From contig CAVYAL010000001.1 of NCBI GenBank assembly GCA_963766505.1, positions 62,001 through 126,000 on the forward strand: a stretch of DNA of 64,000 nucleotides, written 5' to 3'. The notes under the pieces are model-generated. The model was not told the DNA's origin. It made no database searches and saw nothing but the letters and a program-made list of their open reading frames with translations. Source of the stretch: DATIRA01 sp963766505. Lineage in GTDB: Bacteria > Pseudomonadota > Gammaproteobacteria > Steroidobacterales > Steroidobacteraceae. Shown in pieces: positions 25,220-33,667 of the stretch. The first letter of the stretch is position 1, and each line of letters starts with the position of its first letter. The position numbers were made by a program, and so were the translations under genes.

Positions 25220-26666
25220 ATGCCCGAGACTGCGATCGTCTGGTTCCGTCGCGATCTGCGCCTGGCCGACAACCCGGCGCTCGAGACCGCCTGCCAGCTG
25301 GCGGAGCGGGTCGTCGCGGTGTACGTGCACGCGCCGGACGAGGAAGGCGACTGGCGACCGGGCGCCGCGAGCAACTGGTGGCTGCACCACAGCCTCGCCG
25401 CGCTGAGCGATGCGCTGCAGGCACGTGGCGGCAGCCTGCTGATCCGTCGCGGCAGTTCGCTCGATGAACTGCTCCGGCTGACCCGCGAGACTGGAGCCAC
25501 GCAGGTCTACTGGAACCGGCTGTACGAGCCGCGGATCGAGCAACGGGACGCGCGCATCAAGCTCGCGCTGCGGGAGGCTGGCTGCACGGCCGAGAGCTTC
25601 AACGCCGCCCTGCTCTTCGAGCCCTGGCAGGTGCTCACCGGCCAGGGCACGCCGTACCGGGTCTTTACGCCGTTCTGGCGGGAATGCCGCCGGAGGCTGG
25701 AGTCGCTGCCCCTCCCGAGACCGGCGCCCGCCCGCCTCGTGCCTCCGCGTGCAAGCGGGGTCGAGCCTTGCGCTCGATGCACTCGAGCTGCTGCCCCGTG
25801 CCAACTGGGGAACGGGCATTGCGAAGGCCTGGCGTCCCGGGGAATCCGCCGCGCTCGAACGGCTCGAGTCGTTCTGCGAGCAGCGACTGTCGCGCTACCC
25901 TGCCGGCCGCAACCGACCGGATCTCGCCGATACTTCGCGCCTGTCAGCTCACCTGCACTTCGGAGAGATCGCCCCGCGGCAGTGCCTGGCCGCCGTGCGT
26001 GCGGCGCTGCTCGACCACCCGGCTGACCAGCAGGCGGCGGAGGAATTCCTCCGCGAAATCGGCTGGCGCGAGTTCGCCCATCACCTGCTGCATCACTTTC
26101 CGCACACACCGGAGCAGCCGCTCGACAAGCGCTTCGAGCGCTTTCCCTGGGACCCGGATCCGGGCCTGCTGCGGGCCTGGCAGCGCGGTCGCACCGGCAT
26201 CCCGATGGTCGACGCAGGCATGCGGGAACTTTGGGAAACGGGCTGGATGCACAACCGCGTGCGCATGGTCGTCGCCTCGTTCCTGACCAAGAACCTGTTG
26301 CAGGACTGGCTCGGCGGCGCGCGCTGGTTCTGGGACACGCTGGTGGACGCGGATCTCGCCAGCAACACGCTCGGCTGGCAATGGACGGCCGGCTGCGGAG
26401 CGGACGCAGCCCCGTACTTCCGGGTCTTCAATCCTGTCCTGCAGGCCGAGCGACACGACCCGGCGCGGGAGTACATCCGCCGCTGGATACCGGAGCTCGC
26501 ACGGCTTCCGGACAGTCACGTACACCGTCCCTGGGAAGCCACACCCGCGATGCTGGCGGAGGCAGGCATTACGCTGGGGCGTGACTACCCGGAGCCGGTC
26601 GCCGACCTCGGTGCCAGTCGCCACGCCGCGCTCGCAGCTTATGCCCGGGTCAAGGCCGGGGCTTGA
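25220..26666 (+). pseudogene. phrB: Deoxyribodipyrimidine photolyase, interrupted by a +1 frameshift
   Basis: Light-dependent DNA repair enzyme (class I CPD photolyase, FAD plus antenna cofactor). First frame from ATG 25220: AIVWFRRDLRLADNPAL ... TPFWRECRRRLESLPLPRP. It leaves frame near 25757 in the run GCGGGG. One base less joins it to the second frame, SSLALDALELLPR... with the FAD-binding region GWREFAHHLLHHFP, GMRELWETGWMHNRVRMVVASFLTKNLL and DADLASNTLGWQWTAGCGADAAPYFRVFNP. The joined product is 481 aa (E. coli 472). No residue is missing, so the single extra base is probably a sequencing error. First gene of the lipid-modification cluster. Confidence 0.85.
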
Positions 26667-26709
26667 GCGCCGCTGAATCCGCCGCAGGCGGCTGCTCGAA
26701 AATGCCGGC

Positions 26710-27273
26710 ATGCGCCGGATCATGCACACTGGAGTCCTCGCCTGCCTCGCGATCGCAGCGACGCTGGCCTTTTCGATCGCCCGCGCGTCGACGCTGCCGC
26801 CGGCGCTGGCCGACGAGGCGGGCGGGCTGCGCATGGTGGGCGGCGGCCAGCTCCGCTGGCTCGGGTTCCCGATCTACGAGGCCAGCCTGTGGACGGAAGA
26901 CGGCCGCTACCAGGGCTTCGAGTCGGGCGAGCCTATCGCGCTCAGCCTCTGGTACCAGCGCAGCTTCTCGCGCGAGGAACTGCTCGGCATCACCTCGACG
27001 GCCTGGCGCAAGCTCGACCGCTGGGATGCCGCTCAGCGGGAGGCCTGGCTCGCCGAACTGCGCCAGGTTTTTCGCGACATCGAGCCGGGCCATAATTTCA
27101 CGACGCTGGTGATCCCGGGCCGGAGCACGCGCTTTTACGACCAGAACGAACTGCTCGGAGAGATTGCGGATCCGGGCTTCGGTCCTGCTTTCCTCGCGAT
27201 CTGGCTGGACCCGGGGACGGTCGTCAAGGACCTCCGTTCGCAGCTGCTGGGTCGCGAACAGGCCGGACGTTGA
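26710..27273 (+). CDS. Exported chalcone-isomerase-like protein
   Basis: A 187-aa protein with a signal peptide (about 1-26, ending ARAS) and the bacterial chalcone-isomerase-like fold (Chalcone_2 type): LRMVGGGQLRWLGFPIYEASLWTEDGRY, then IALSLWYQRSFSREELLGITSTAWRKL, and a C-terminal FGPAFLAIWLDPGTVVKDLRSQLLG. Homologues often bind fatty acids or lack isomerase activity; FAP-type plant relatives bind fatty acids. Position between photolyase and desaturase suggests a role with membrane lipids. Start ATG at 26710. Confidence 0.75.
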   Translation: MRRIMHTGVLACLAIAATLAFSIARASTLPPALADEAGGLRMVGGGQLRWLGFPIYEASLWTEDGRYQGFESGEPIALSLWYQRSFSREELLGITSTAWRKLDRWDAAQREAWLAELRQVFRDIEPGHNFTTLVIPGRSTRFYDQNELLGEIADPGFGPAFLAIWLDPGTVVKDLRSQLLGREQAGR

Positions 27274-27326
27274 GCCTGGGGCCGGCGCAGCCATGCGCCG
27301 GCCAGGGCTGACCTGGCGACACGGAT

Positions 27327-28352
27327 ATGGCAGATTCGGCCGCTAGGTCGCAGCCGGCCGGGGAAACGAACGACCCGATGGGACAGGGAACTGACACCGC
27401 ACCGGATCAATCGAGCCGCGGGACTCGCCGCCTGGCGGCTGCGCTGTCGCGCTGGTTCGACTCGTCCGCAGCGGCGCCCCGGGCCACGGAGTCCGCGCAC
27501 GAAGGTGTCGACTGGCTGCGGATCCTGCCCTTCCTCGGCATGCACCTCGCCTGCCTCGGCATCATCTGGGTCGGAGTCAGCCCGATCGCGGTCGGTGTTG
27601 CCGTTGCACTCTACGTGCTGCGGATGTTCGCGATCACCGGCTTCTACCACCGGTATTTCTCGCACCGGAGCTTCCGCACCTCGCGCGCTGCACAATTCGC
27701 GTTCGCACTGCTCGGGGCCTCCGCGGTGCAACGCGGGCCGATCTGGTGGGCCGCTCATCACCGCCATCACCACGCGTCCTCGGACCGGCCCGAGGACGTG
27801 CACTCGCCCGTGCAGCGTGGCTTTCTCTGGTCGCACATGGGCTGGTTCCTGTCCCGGCGGCATTTCCAGCCGCCACTCGACCGCGTACGGGACCTGCTGC
27901 GCTTTCCGGAACTGCGCTGGCTCGACCGCTTCGACATCGTCGTCCCGATCGCGCTCGCGCTCGCGCTGTTCGCATCCGGCGCGGCGCTGGAGCGGCTCGC
28001 ACCCGGGCTCGGCACCAGCGCATGGCAGCTGCTGGTGTGGGGTTTCTTCGTCTCCACGGTGGCCTGTTACCACGGGACGTACACGATCAACTCGCTGTGC
28101 CACGTCTGGGGTCGCCGCCGCTACGCGACGCGGGACAACAGCCGCAACAACGCGATCCTGGCGCTGGTCACGCTCGGAGAGGGCTGGCACAACAACCACC
28201 ACCACTACCCGATGTCGGTCCGCCAGGGCTTCTACTGGTGGGAGGTCGATATCACCTACTATCTGCTGCGCCTGCTCGCAGCGCTGGGCATCGTCTGGGA
28301 CCTGAAGCCGGTGCCCGGCGCGGTCCGTGACTCAAACCGGGTGACGGCGTGA
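27327..28352 (+). CDS. Acyl-lipid/acyl-CoA desaturase (delta9-type)
   Basis: Membrane di-iron fatty acid desaturase, 341 aa. The three histidine boxes are HRYFSH (108-113), HHRHH (144-149) and HNNHHH (288-293). Hydrophobic pairs around 65-100 and 205-250. The N-terminal 60 residues are polar and poorly conserved; an internal ATG at 27378 is an alternative start. Introduces a double bond, usually at delta9, that a Cfa-like enzyme could then modify. Its stop overlaps the FAD oxidoreductase GTG start (GTGA). Confidence 0.9.
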   Translation: MADSAARSQPAGETNDPMGQGTDTAPDQSSRGTRRLAAALSRWFDSSAAAPRATESAHEGVDWLRILPFLGMHLACLGIIWVGVSPIAVGVAVALYVLRMFAITGFYHRYFSHRSFRTSRAAQFAFALLGASAVQRGPIWWAAHHRHHHASSDRPEDVHSPVQRGFLWSHMGWFLSRRHFQPPLDRVRDLLRFPELRWLDRFDIVVPIALALALFASGAALERLAPGLGTSAWQLLVWGFFVSTVACYHGTYTINSLCHVWGRRRYATRDNSRNNAILALVTLGEGWHNNHHHYPMSVRQGFYWWEVDITYYLLRLLAALGIVWDLKPVPGAVRDSNRVTA

Positions 28353-29626
28353 GAATCGCGGTCGTCGGCGCCGGCATCGCAGGCCTGTATGCGGCGTGGA
28401 GGTTGTCGAGGCGTCACTCGGTGACCGTCTACGAGGCGAACGACTACGCCGGAGGCCACACGAATACGGTGGACGTGGAACTCGAGGGCGCGAGCTACGC
28501 GGTCGACACCGGCTTCATCGTCTTCAACGACTGGACCTACCCGAACTTCATCGCGATGCTCCGCGAGCTCGGCGTCGAGTGGCAGCCCTCGAACATGAGC
28601 TTCAGCCTGCAGTGCGAGCGGACCGGGCTCGAGTACAACGGCACCTCGCTCAACTCGCTGTTCGCGCAGCGCCGGAACATGCTGCGTCCCTCGTTCCTGC
28701 GCATGATCGGCGACATCCTGCGCTTCAACGCGAGCGCGAAGCAGCTGCTCGGCAGCGACGACGATTCTCTCACCCTCGGTGACTACCTCGAGCGCGGCGG
28801 CTACTCGCGTGCCTTCGCCGAGCACTACGTGCTGCCGATGGGCCGCGCGATCTGGTCCGCAGAGGCGCGAGCGATGCTCGACTTCCCGGCGCGGTTCTTC
28901 GTGGACTTTTTCGACCGGCACGGTTTTCTCTCGGTCAACGATCGACCGGTCTGGCAGACGGTCCGCGGCGGATCACGCGAGTACGTGCGGCGGCTGCTCG
29001 CCGACACCGCCGCCGAGCTGCGACTGAAATCCCCGATCACGGGAATTGCCCGCCAGCCGAACAAGGTAAGCCTGCGCACGGCGGGCGGGGACGTCGAGAC
29101 GTTCGACTACGTCTTCCTGGCCTGCCATGCCGACCAGGCCCTGCGGATGCTCGAGTCGCCCTCCGCGGCCGAGCAGGAGGTACTCGCGGCTTTTCCGTAC
29201 GCGGCCAACGAGGCCATCCTGCACACCGACGAGTCGCTGCTGCCACGCCGGCCGCTGGCACGCGCCGCGTGGAACTACCACCTGCTCGGCGACCCGCAGG
29301 AGCCGGTGGCGGTGACCTACGACATGAACGTGCTGCAGTCGCTCGAGGCCCCCGCACGATTCCTGCTGACGTTGAACCACCGGCGGGCGATCGACGAGCG
29401 CCGGGTCCTGCGCAGCTTCCACTATCAGCACCCGGTGTACCTGCCCCGGGGCGTCGCCGCTCAGAGACGCCACAGGGAGCTGAACGGCAGCCAGCGCAGT
29501 TACTTCTGCGGCGCATACTGGCGCTATGGATTCCATGAGGACGGCGTGGTGACGGCCCAGGCCGCGCTGGCTCACTTCGAAGAGGACCTGCAGCGTGCAG
29601 AGCTGCCTTTACAAAGGGTCGGTTAG
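28349..29626 (+). CDS. FAD-dependent amine-oxidase-like oxidoreductase
   Basis: A 425-aa flavoprotein with N-terminal Rossmann FAD site (RIAVVGAGIAGLYAAWRLSRRHSVTVYEANDYAGGHTNTV) and a C-terminal dimer/FAD segment (YFCGAYWRYGFHEDGVVTAQAALAH). This family sits next to DUF1365 and Cfa-like genes in many proteobacteria; members linked to unusual fatty acids (UfaD-like, from memory) desaturate or reduce methylated fatty acyl chains. GTG start at 28349 overlaps the desaturase stop, and the end overlaps DUF1365 by 32 bp. Substrate inferred from context. Confidence 0.85.
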   Translation: MRIAVVGAGIAGLYAAWRLSRRHSVTVYEANDYAGGHTNTVDVELEGASYAVDTGFIVFNDWTYPNFIAMLRELGVEWQPSNMSFSLQCERTGLEYNGTSLNSLFAQRRNMLRPSFLRMIGDILRFNASAKQLLGSDDDSLTLGDYLERGGYSRAFAEHYVLPMGRAIWSAEARAMLDFPARFFVDFFDRHGFLSVNDRPVWQTVRGGSREYVRRLLADTAAELRLKSPITGIARQPNKVSLRTAGGDVETFDYVFLACHADQALRMLESPSAAEQEVLAAFPYAANEAILHTDESLLPRRPLARAAWNYHLLGDPQEPVAVTYDMNVLQSLEAPARFLLTLNHRRAIDERRVLRSFHYQHPVYLPRGVAAQRRHRELNGSQRSYFCGAYWRYGFHEDGVVTAQAALAHFEEDLQRAELPLQRVG

Positions 29627-30395
29627 GCACCGCCGCCGCGATCCGGCGGCGCACGAGTTCCGGTACCGGCTTTGCCTGCTGTACCTGGACCTCGCCGAGC
29701 TGCCGGAGGCGCTCGACGGCCGCTGGCTGTGGTCCGCCCGACGCCCGGCCCCGGCCCGCTGGCAGCGGCGTGACCATTACGGCGATCAGGCCGCCCCGCT
29801 GGACGAAGCGATCCGGACGCTGGTCGAGAGCCGCAGCGGACGGCGGCCCGAGGGCCCGGTACGACTGCTGACGAGCCCCCGCTACTTCGGCTTCGGCTTC
29901 AACCCGGTGAGCTTCTATTACTGCTTCGAACCGGGCGGCAGCGAACTCGCGGCGATCGTCGCCGAGATCAACAACACGCCCTGGGGCGAACAGCACTGCT
30001 ACGTGCTGCCCGCCGGGGCCAACGAAGGCACCCCAGCCAAGCTGCGCTTCCGCTTCGGCAAGGATTTCCACGTCTCGCCGTTCCTGCCGATGGACATGGA
30101 CTACGACTGGCGGTTCAACCTGCCGTCGGAACGCCTGCTGGTACACCTGGAGAACTGGCGCGAAGGGCAGCTCGCCTTCGACGCGACGATGACGCTCGAA
30201 CGCGAGCCGCTGGGCGGCGCATCGCTGGCGCGGGCGCTCGTCGAGTACCCCTTCATGACCGGCCAGGTGGTCGGCGGCATCTACTGGCAGGCGCTGCGGC
30301 TCTGGCTGAAGCGCGCGCCGTTTTTCACGCATCCGGAGAAGACCGGCGCAGGCCACCGTGCACGCGGCGGCCGGATCGAGGGCAGTCACACATGA
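29595..30395 (+). CDS. DUF1365 protein
   Basis: A 266-aa DUF1365 family protein. Typical segments: CLYKGSVRHRRRDPAAHEFRYRLCLLYLDL, LLTSPRYFGFGFNPVSFYYCFE, AEINNTPWGEQHCYVLP, KDFHVSPFLPMDMDYDWRFNLP. Biochemical role is not established; the family nearly always accompanies the FAD oxidoreductase and a Cfa-like methyltransferase, as here. GTG start at 29595, inside the preceding gene; its stop overlaps the next start (ATGA). Confidence 0.9.
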   Translation: MQSCLYKGSVRHRRRDPAAHEFRYRLCLLYLDLAELPEALDGRWLWSARRPAPARWQRRDHYGDQAAPLDEAIRTLVESRSGRRPEGPVRLLTSPRYFGFGFNPVSFYYCFEPGGSELAAIVAEINNTPWGEQHCYVLPAGANEGTPAKLRFRFGKDFHVSPFLPMDMDYDWRFNLPSERLLVHLENWREGQLAFDATMTLEREPLGGASLARALVEYPFMTGQVVGGIYWQALRLWLKRAPFFTHPEKTGAGHRARGGRIEGSHT

Positions 30396-31657
30396 AACCG
30401 AGCATCATTCCGGCCGACGGCGCCCTGCCGCGCAGCGACCGCTCGAGCTGGCTGCAGCGCAGCGGCCGACGGCTGTTCCTGCAGAAGCTCGCGGGACTGC
30501 GCGAGGGAGAGCTGACGGTCATCGACGGATCGGAGCGCTGGAACTTCGGCCGGCGCGACGCCGCGGCGCCGCGCGCTACGATTGAGATCCTGCATCCGCA
30601 GACCTACGCCGATGCGGCCTTCGGTGGCACGGTCGGCGCGGGCGAGGCCTACATCCGGGGCCTGTGGCGCGCGGACGACCTGACCGCCCTGGTGCGGCTG
30701 TTCGTACTGAACCGCGACGTGATGGAGTCGATGGAGGGTGGCGCGGCGATAGTCACGGCCCCGTTGCGTCGCATCCTGCATTTCGTGAACCGCAACAGCC
30801 GCGACGGCAGCCGTCGCAACATCGCGGCGCACTACGATCTGGGCAACGAGCTGTTCGAACTGTTCCTCGACGAGACGATGGCGTACTCCTGCGGCGTATT
30901 CGAGCACGAAAAGGCGAGTCTCGAGGAGGCGCAGGTCGCGAAGTACGAGCGGATCTGCCGCAAGCTCGGCCTGCGGTCCTCCGATCGCCTGCTCGAGATC
31001 GGCACGGGCTGGGGCGGGTTCGCGATCCATGCGGCACGGCGCTATGGCTGCCACGTGACCACGACGACGATCTCGCGCCGCCAGTACGACTGGGCGGCCG
31101 AGCGCATCCGCGCGGCCGGCCTCGGGGACCGGATCACGCTGCTGCTGGAGGACTACCGGGACCTCTCGGGACGGTTCGACAAGCTCGTGTCGATAGAGAT
31201 GATCGAGGCCGTGGGCGCCCGGTACCTCGACACCTACACGGCGAAGTGCTCGAGCCTGCTCGAGCCGGACGGCGCGATGCTGCTGCAGGCGATCACGATC
31301 CAGGACCAGTTCTACGAGCAGGCCCTCAAGTCGGTGGACTACATCCAGCGCTACATCTTTCCGGGCAGCTTCATCCCCTCGGTGACCGCGATCAGCGAGT
31401 CGCTGCGACGCGCCACGGACATGAAGCTGTTCCACATGGAGGACATCGGGCCGCACTACGCGACCACGCTGCGACGATGGCGGGAGCGCTTCATGGCGCG
31501 GCTGAACGAGGTTCGACGCCTGGGCTACCCTGAGAGCTTCATACGCATGTGGGAGTTCTACCTCTGCTACTGCGAGGGAGGCTACGCCGAGCGCCAGCTC
31601 GGCAACGTGCAGATGCTTTTGACCCGGCCCCGCTGCAGGCTGCCAGCGTACGGATAG
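30392..31657 (+). CDS. cfa: Cyclopropane-fatty-acyl-phospholipid synthase family methyltransferase
   Basis: SAM-dependent methyltransferase of 421 aa acting on unsaturated acyl chains of phospholipids. The N-terminal lipid-contacting domain (about 1-140) precedes NIAAHYDLGNELFELFLDETMAYSCGVF, SAM motif LLEIGTGWGGFAIHAARRYG, TISRRQYDWAAERI, and YIQRYIFPGSFIPSV. Product could be a cyclopropane, a methyl branch or a precursor of a furan fatty acid. ATG at 30392 overlaps the DUF1365 stop. Last gene of the tightly overlapping set. Confidence 0.9.
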   Translation: MKPSIIPADGALPRSDRSSWLQRSGRRLFLQKLAGLREGELTVIDGSERWNFGRRDAAAPRATIEILHPQTYADAAFGGTVGAGEAYIRGLWRADDLTALVRLFVLNRDVMESMEGGAAIVTAPLRRILHFVNRNSRDGSRRNIAAHYDLGNELFELFLDETMAYSCGVFEHEKASLEEAQVAKYERICRKLGLRSSDRLLEIGTGWGGFAIHAARRYGCHVTTTTISRRQYDWAAERIRAAGLGDRITLLLEDYRDLSGRFDKLVSIEMIEAVGARYLDTYTAKCSSLLEPDGAMLLQAITIQDQFYEQALKSVDYIQRYIFPGSFIPSVTAISESLRRATDMKLFHMEDIGPHYATTLRRWRERFMARLNEVRRLGYPESFIRMWEFYLCYCEGGYAERQLGNVQMLLTRPRCRLPAYG

Positions 31658-31738
31658 CGGCTTTCACCTACTATCGTCGCCGCGTCGGGACCGCGACAAT
31701 CCGCGGCAGGCGACGGGTCGATCCCGGGAGACTGTCTC

Positions 31739-32224
31739 ATGAGCGAATCGGCGATCCTCGAGGGCCTGGCGAACAGCCGCCTGGCCGTGGAACTGGACGA
31801 CGCGCAACGCAAGACCCTCGCCTCCATCATGACGCTGCGCGATCTCCGGCAGGGCGAGGTGCTGGTGGCCGAGGGCTCCGTCGACGATCACCTGTACGTC
31901 GTGGCAAGCGGGGCGCTGGGCATCGTCAAGGCCGCCGGCACCGAGAATGAGCTGACGCTGAGCACCGCGCGCCCCGGCAGCGTGGTCGGGGAGCTCTCGT
32001 TCCTCGATGGCGCGACGCGCTACGCCTCGCTGGTCGCGCTGAGCGACAGCCGCGTGCTGGGCCTCGGTCGCGACGACCTCGAGTCGCTGCTCGAGCGGGA
32101 CCCGAAGGTCGTCTACCACGTGATGCGGGCGATCGTCCGGGTGGTTCACGACCTGCAGCGTCGCCTGTCGATGCAGACCGCGGAACTGACGAACTACCTG
32201 TACAAGACTCACGGGCGTTACTGA
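31739..32224 (+). CDS. Cyclic-nucleotide-binding-domain protein without DNA-binding domain
   Basis: A 161-aa single cNMP-binding fold: ITLRDLRQGEVLVAEGSVDDHLYVVASGALGIVKA-like barrel, then RPGSVVGELSFLDGATRYASLVALSDSRVLGLGRDDLESLL. The phosphate-binding cassette region is GELSFLDGATRYAS. There is no helix-turn-helix, so it is a sensor or an adaptor rather than a Crp-type regulator. ATG at 31739 with GGGAG 9 nt upstream. The neighbours do not suggest a partner. Confidence 0.85.
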   Translation: MSESAILEGLANSRLAVELDDAQRKTLASIMTLRDLRQGEVLVAEGSVDDHLYVVASGALGIVKAAGTENELTLSTARPGSVVGELSFLDGATRYASLVALSDSRVLGLGRDDLESLLERDPKVVYHVMRAIVRVVHDLQRRLSMQTAELTNYLYKTHGRY

Positions 32225-32316
32225 TCGGCGCAGCGCCATCGGTAGAAAACCCGACTGCAGTGCGCGCTGCAGCGGCTATCATTCGCGCTGCTTTTTTTGA
32301 GGGTGAGCCAGGGTCC

Positions 32317-33639
32317 ATGAGCATCGGGCGATGCCTGCCATTGCTTCTGCTGCTGCTCGTCGGCCGTTGGGCCGGCGCGGCAACCCCCGCCGAGGACGCG
32401 TTCTGGTTCGGCGAGACTGCCGACGGCGCACCGTCGGTGCAGCTTTACTACTTCTACTCCCCGACCTGTCCGCACTGCCAGGCAGCCAGGCCGTTCATCG
32501 ACTCGCTGCCGGAACGCTTCCCGTGGCTCGAAGTGCAGCGTTTCTCCGTCAAGGACAACCGGGTCAACGCGCGCTTCTACTACGAGACGGCCAAGGCGGT
32601 GGGCGTCGAGGCACTGTCCGTGCCGGGCTTCGCCTTCTGCCGGCAGGTACTGATCGGCTACGACACGGCCGAGACGACCGGCGCGGAACTCGTCCGCGCA
32701 CTCGAGGCCTGCCACGCCGAGCGGCTGTCCGCTGCCACGGCGCCGGCCGGTGCCGAGCCCGGCCAGCCGGGATCGCCGCCGGTCGCCGAGATGTCCGCCG
32801 GCCGCCCGGCTGGCACCACGGTGCACCTGCCGATCATCGGCACGATCGATGCGCAGGCGCTGTCGCTGCCGGTGATGACCGTCATGCTCGCCGGCGTCGA
32901 CGCCTTCAATCCCTGCGCGTTCTTCGTGCTGCTGTTCCTGCTGAGCCTGCTGGTGCACGCGAAGAGCCGCGCCCGGATGCTGGTGATCGGCGGCACCTTC
33001 GTGCTGTTCTCCGGGCTCATCTACTTCGTCTTCATGGCCGCCTGGCTGAACGTGTTCCTGATCGCCGGCGAGCTGCGGGTGATCACGGCGATCGCCGGCC
33101 TGGTGGCGCTGACGATCGGCGCGCTGAACATCAAGGATTTCTTCCTGTTCAAGCAGGGACCGAGCCTGTCGATCCCGGAGTCGGCGAAGCCCGGGCTCTT
33201 CAAGCGCATGCGGGAAATCGTCAGTACCGGAAACATGCTGCCGATGTTCGCCAGCACGGTCGTGCTCGCGATCGTCGCGAACTCCTACGAGTTGCTCTGC
33301 ACGGCGGGCTTCCCGATGGTCTACACGCGTGCGCTCACGCTCGCCGACCTGGAACCGTGGCAGTATTACGCATGGCTCGCAGCCTACAACGTGATCTACG
33401 TGCTGCCGCTGCTCGCGATCGTGCTCGTGTTCACGTACACGATGGGCTCACGCAAGCTCGCCGAATCCGAGGGCCGGGCGTTGAAGCTCGTCTCCGGATG
33501 CATGATGTTCGGGTTCGGGCTGCTGCTGCTGATCGCGCCGAACCTGCTCACGAACGCGCTGGCCTCGATGGCGGTGCTGGCGGTCGCGGTCGGCGTGGCC
33601 CTGCTCACGGCGATGCTGGCCCGGCCGAAACCCGCCTGA
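32317..33639 (+). CDS. Thioredoxin-fold/DsbD-like membrane fusion protein
   Basis: A 440-aa membrane protein in three parts: signal sequence (1-21); periplasmic thioredoxin-like domain (about 28-135) with active site SPTCPHCQ (C51, C54); Pro/Ala/Gly linker (about 138-168); and a six-helix DsbD/CcdA-like membrane domain with FNPCAFF in its first helix and ELLCTAGFP in a later helix, the Cys pair positions needed to pass electrons across the membrane. Thus both redox modules are on one chain, but ordered thioredoxin first. Probably reduces a periplasmic partner. Start ATG at 32317. Confidence 0.82.
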   Translation: MSIGRCLPLLLLLLVGRWAGAATPAEDAFWFGETADGAPSVQLYYFYSPTCPHCQAARPFIDSLPERFPWLEVQRFSVKDNRVNARFYYETAKAVGVEALSVPGFAFCRQVLIGYDTAETTGAELVRALEACHAERLSAATAPAGAEPGQPGSPPVAEMSAGRPAGTTVHLPIIGTIDAQALSLPVMTVMLAGVDAFNPCAFFVLLFLLSLLVHAKSRARMLVIGGTFVLFSGLIYFVFMAAWLNVFLIAGELRVITAIAGLVALTIGALNIKDFFLFKQGPSLSIPESAKPGLFKRMREIVSTGNMLPMFASTVVLAIVANSYELLCTAGFPMVYTRALTLADLEPWQYYAWLAAYNVIYVLPLLAIVLVFTYTMGSRKLAESEGRALKLVSGCMMFGFGLLLLIAPNLLTNALASMAVLAVAVGVALLTAMLARPKPA

Positions 33640-33667
33640 GAGCGACCCGGCGACGGACGCCCCGCGC

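Noticed and set aside
32250..32275. CTGCAG-TGCGCG-CTGCAG near-palindrome before the thioredoxin/DsbD fusion
   Set aside because: Short GC-rich direct/inverted repeat without a second copy or recognised regulator site; could be chance.
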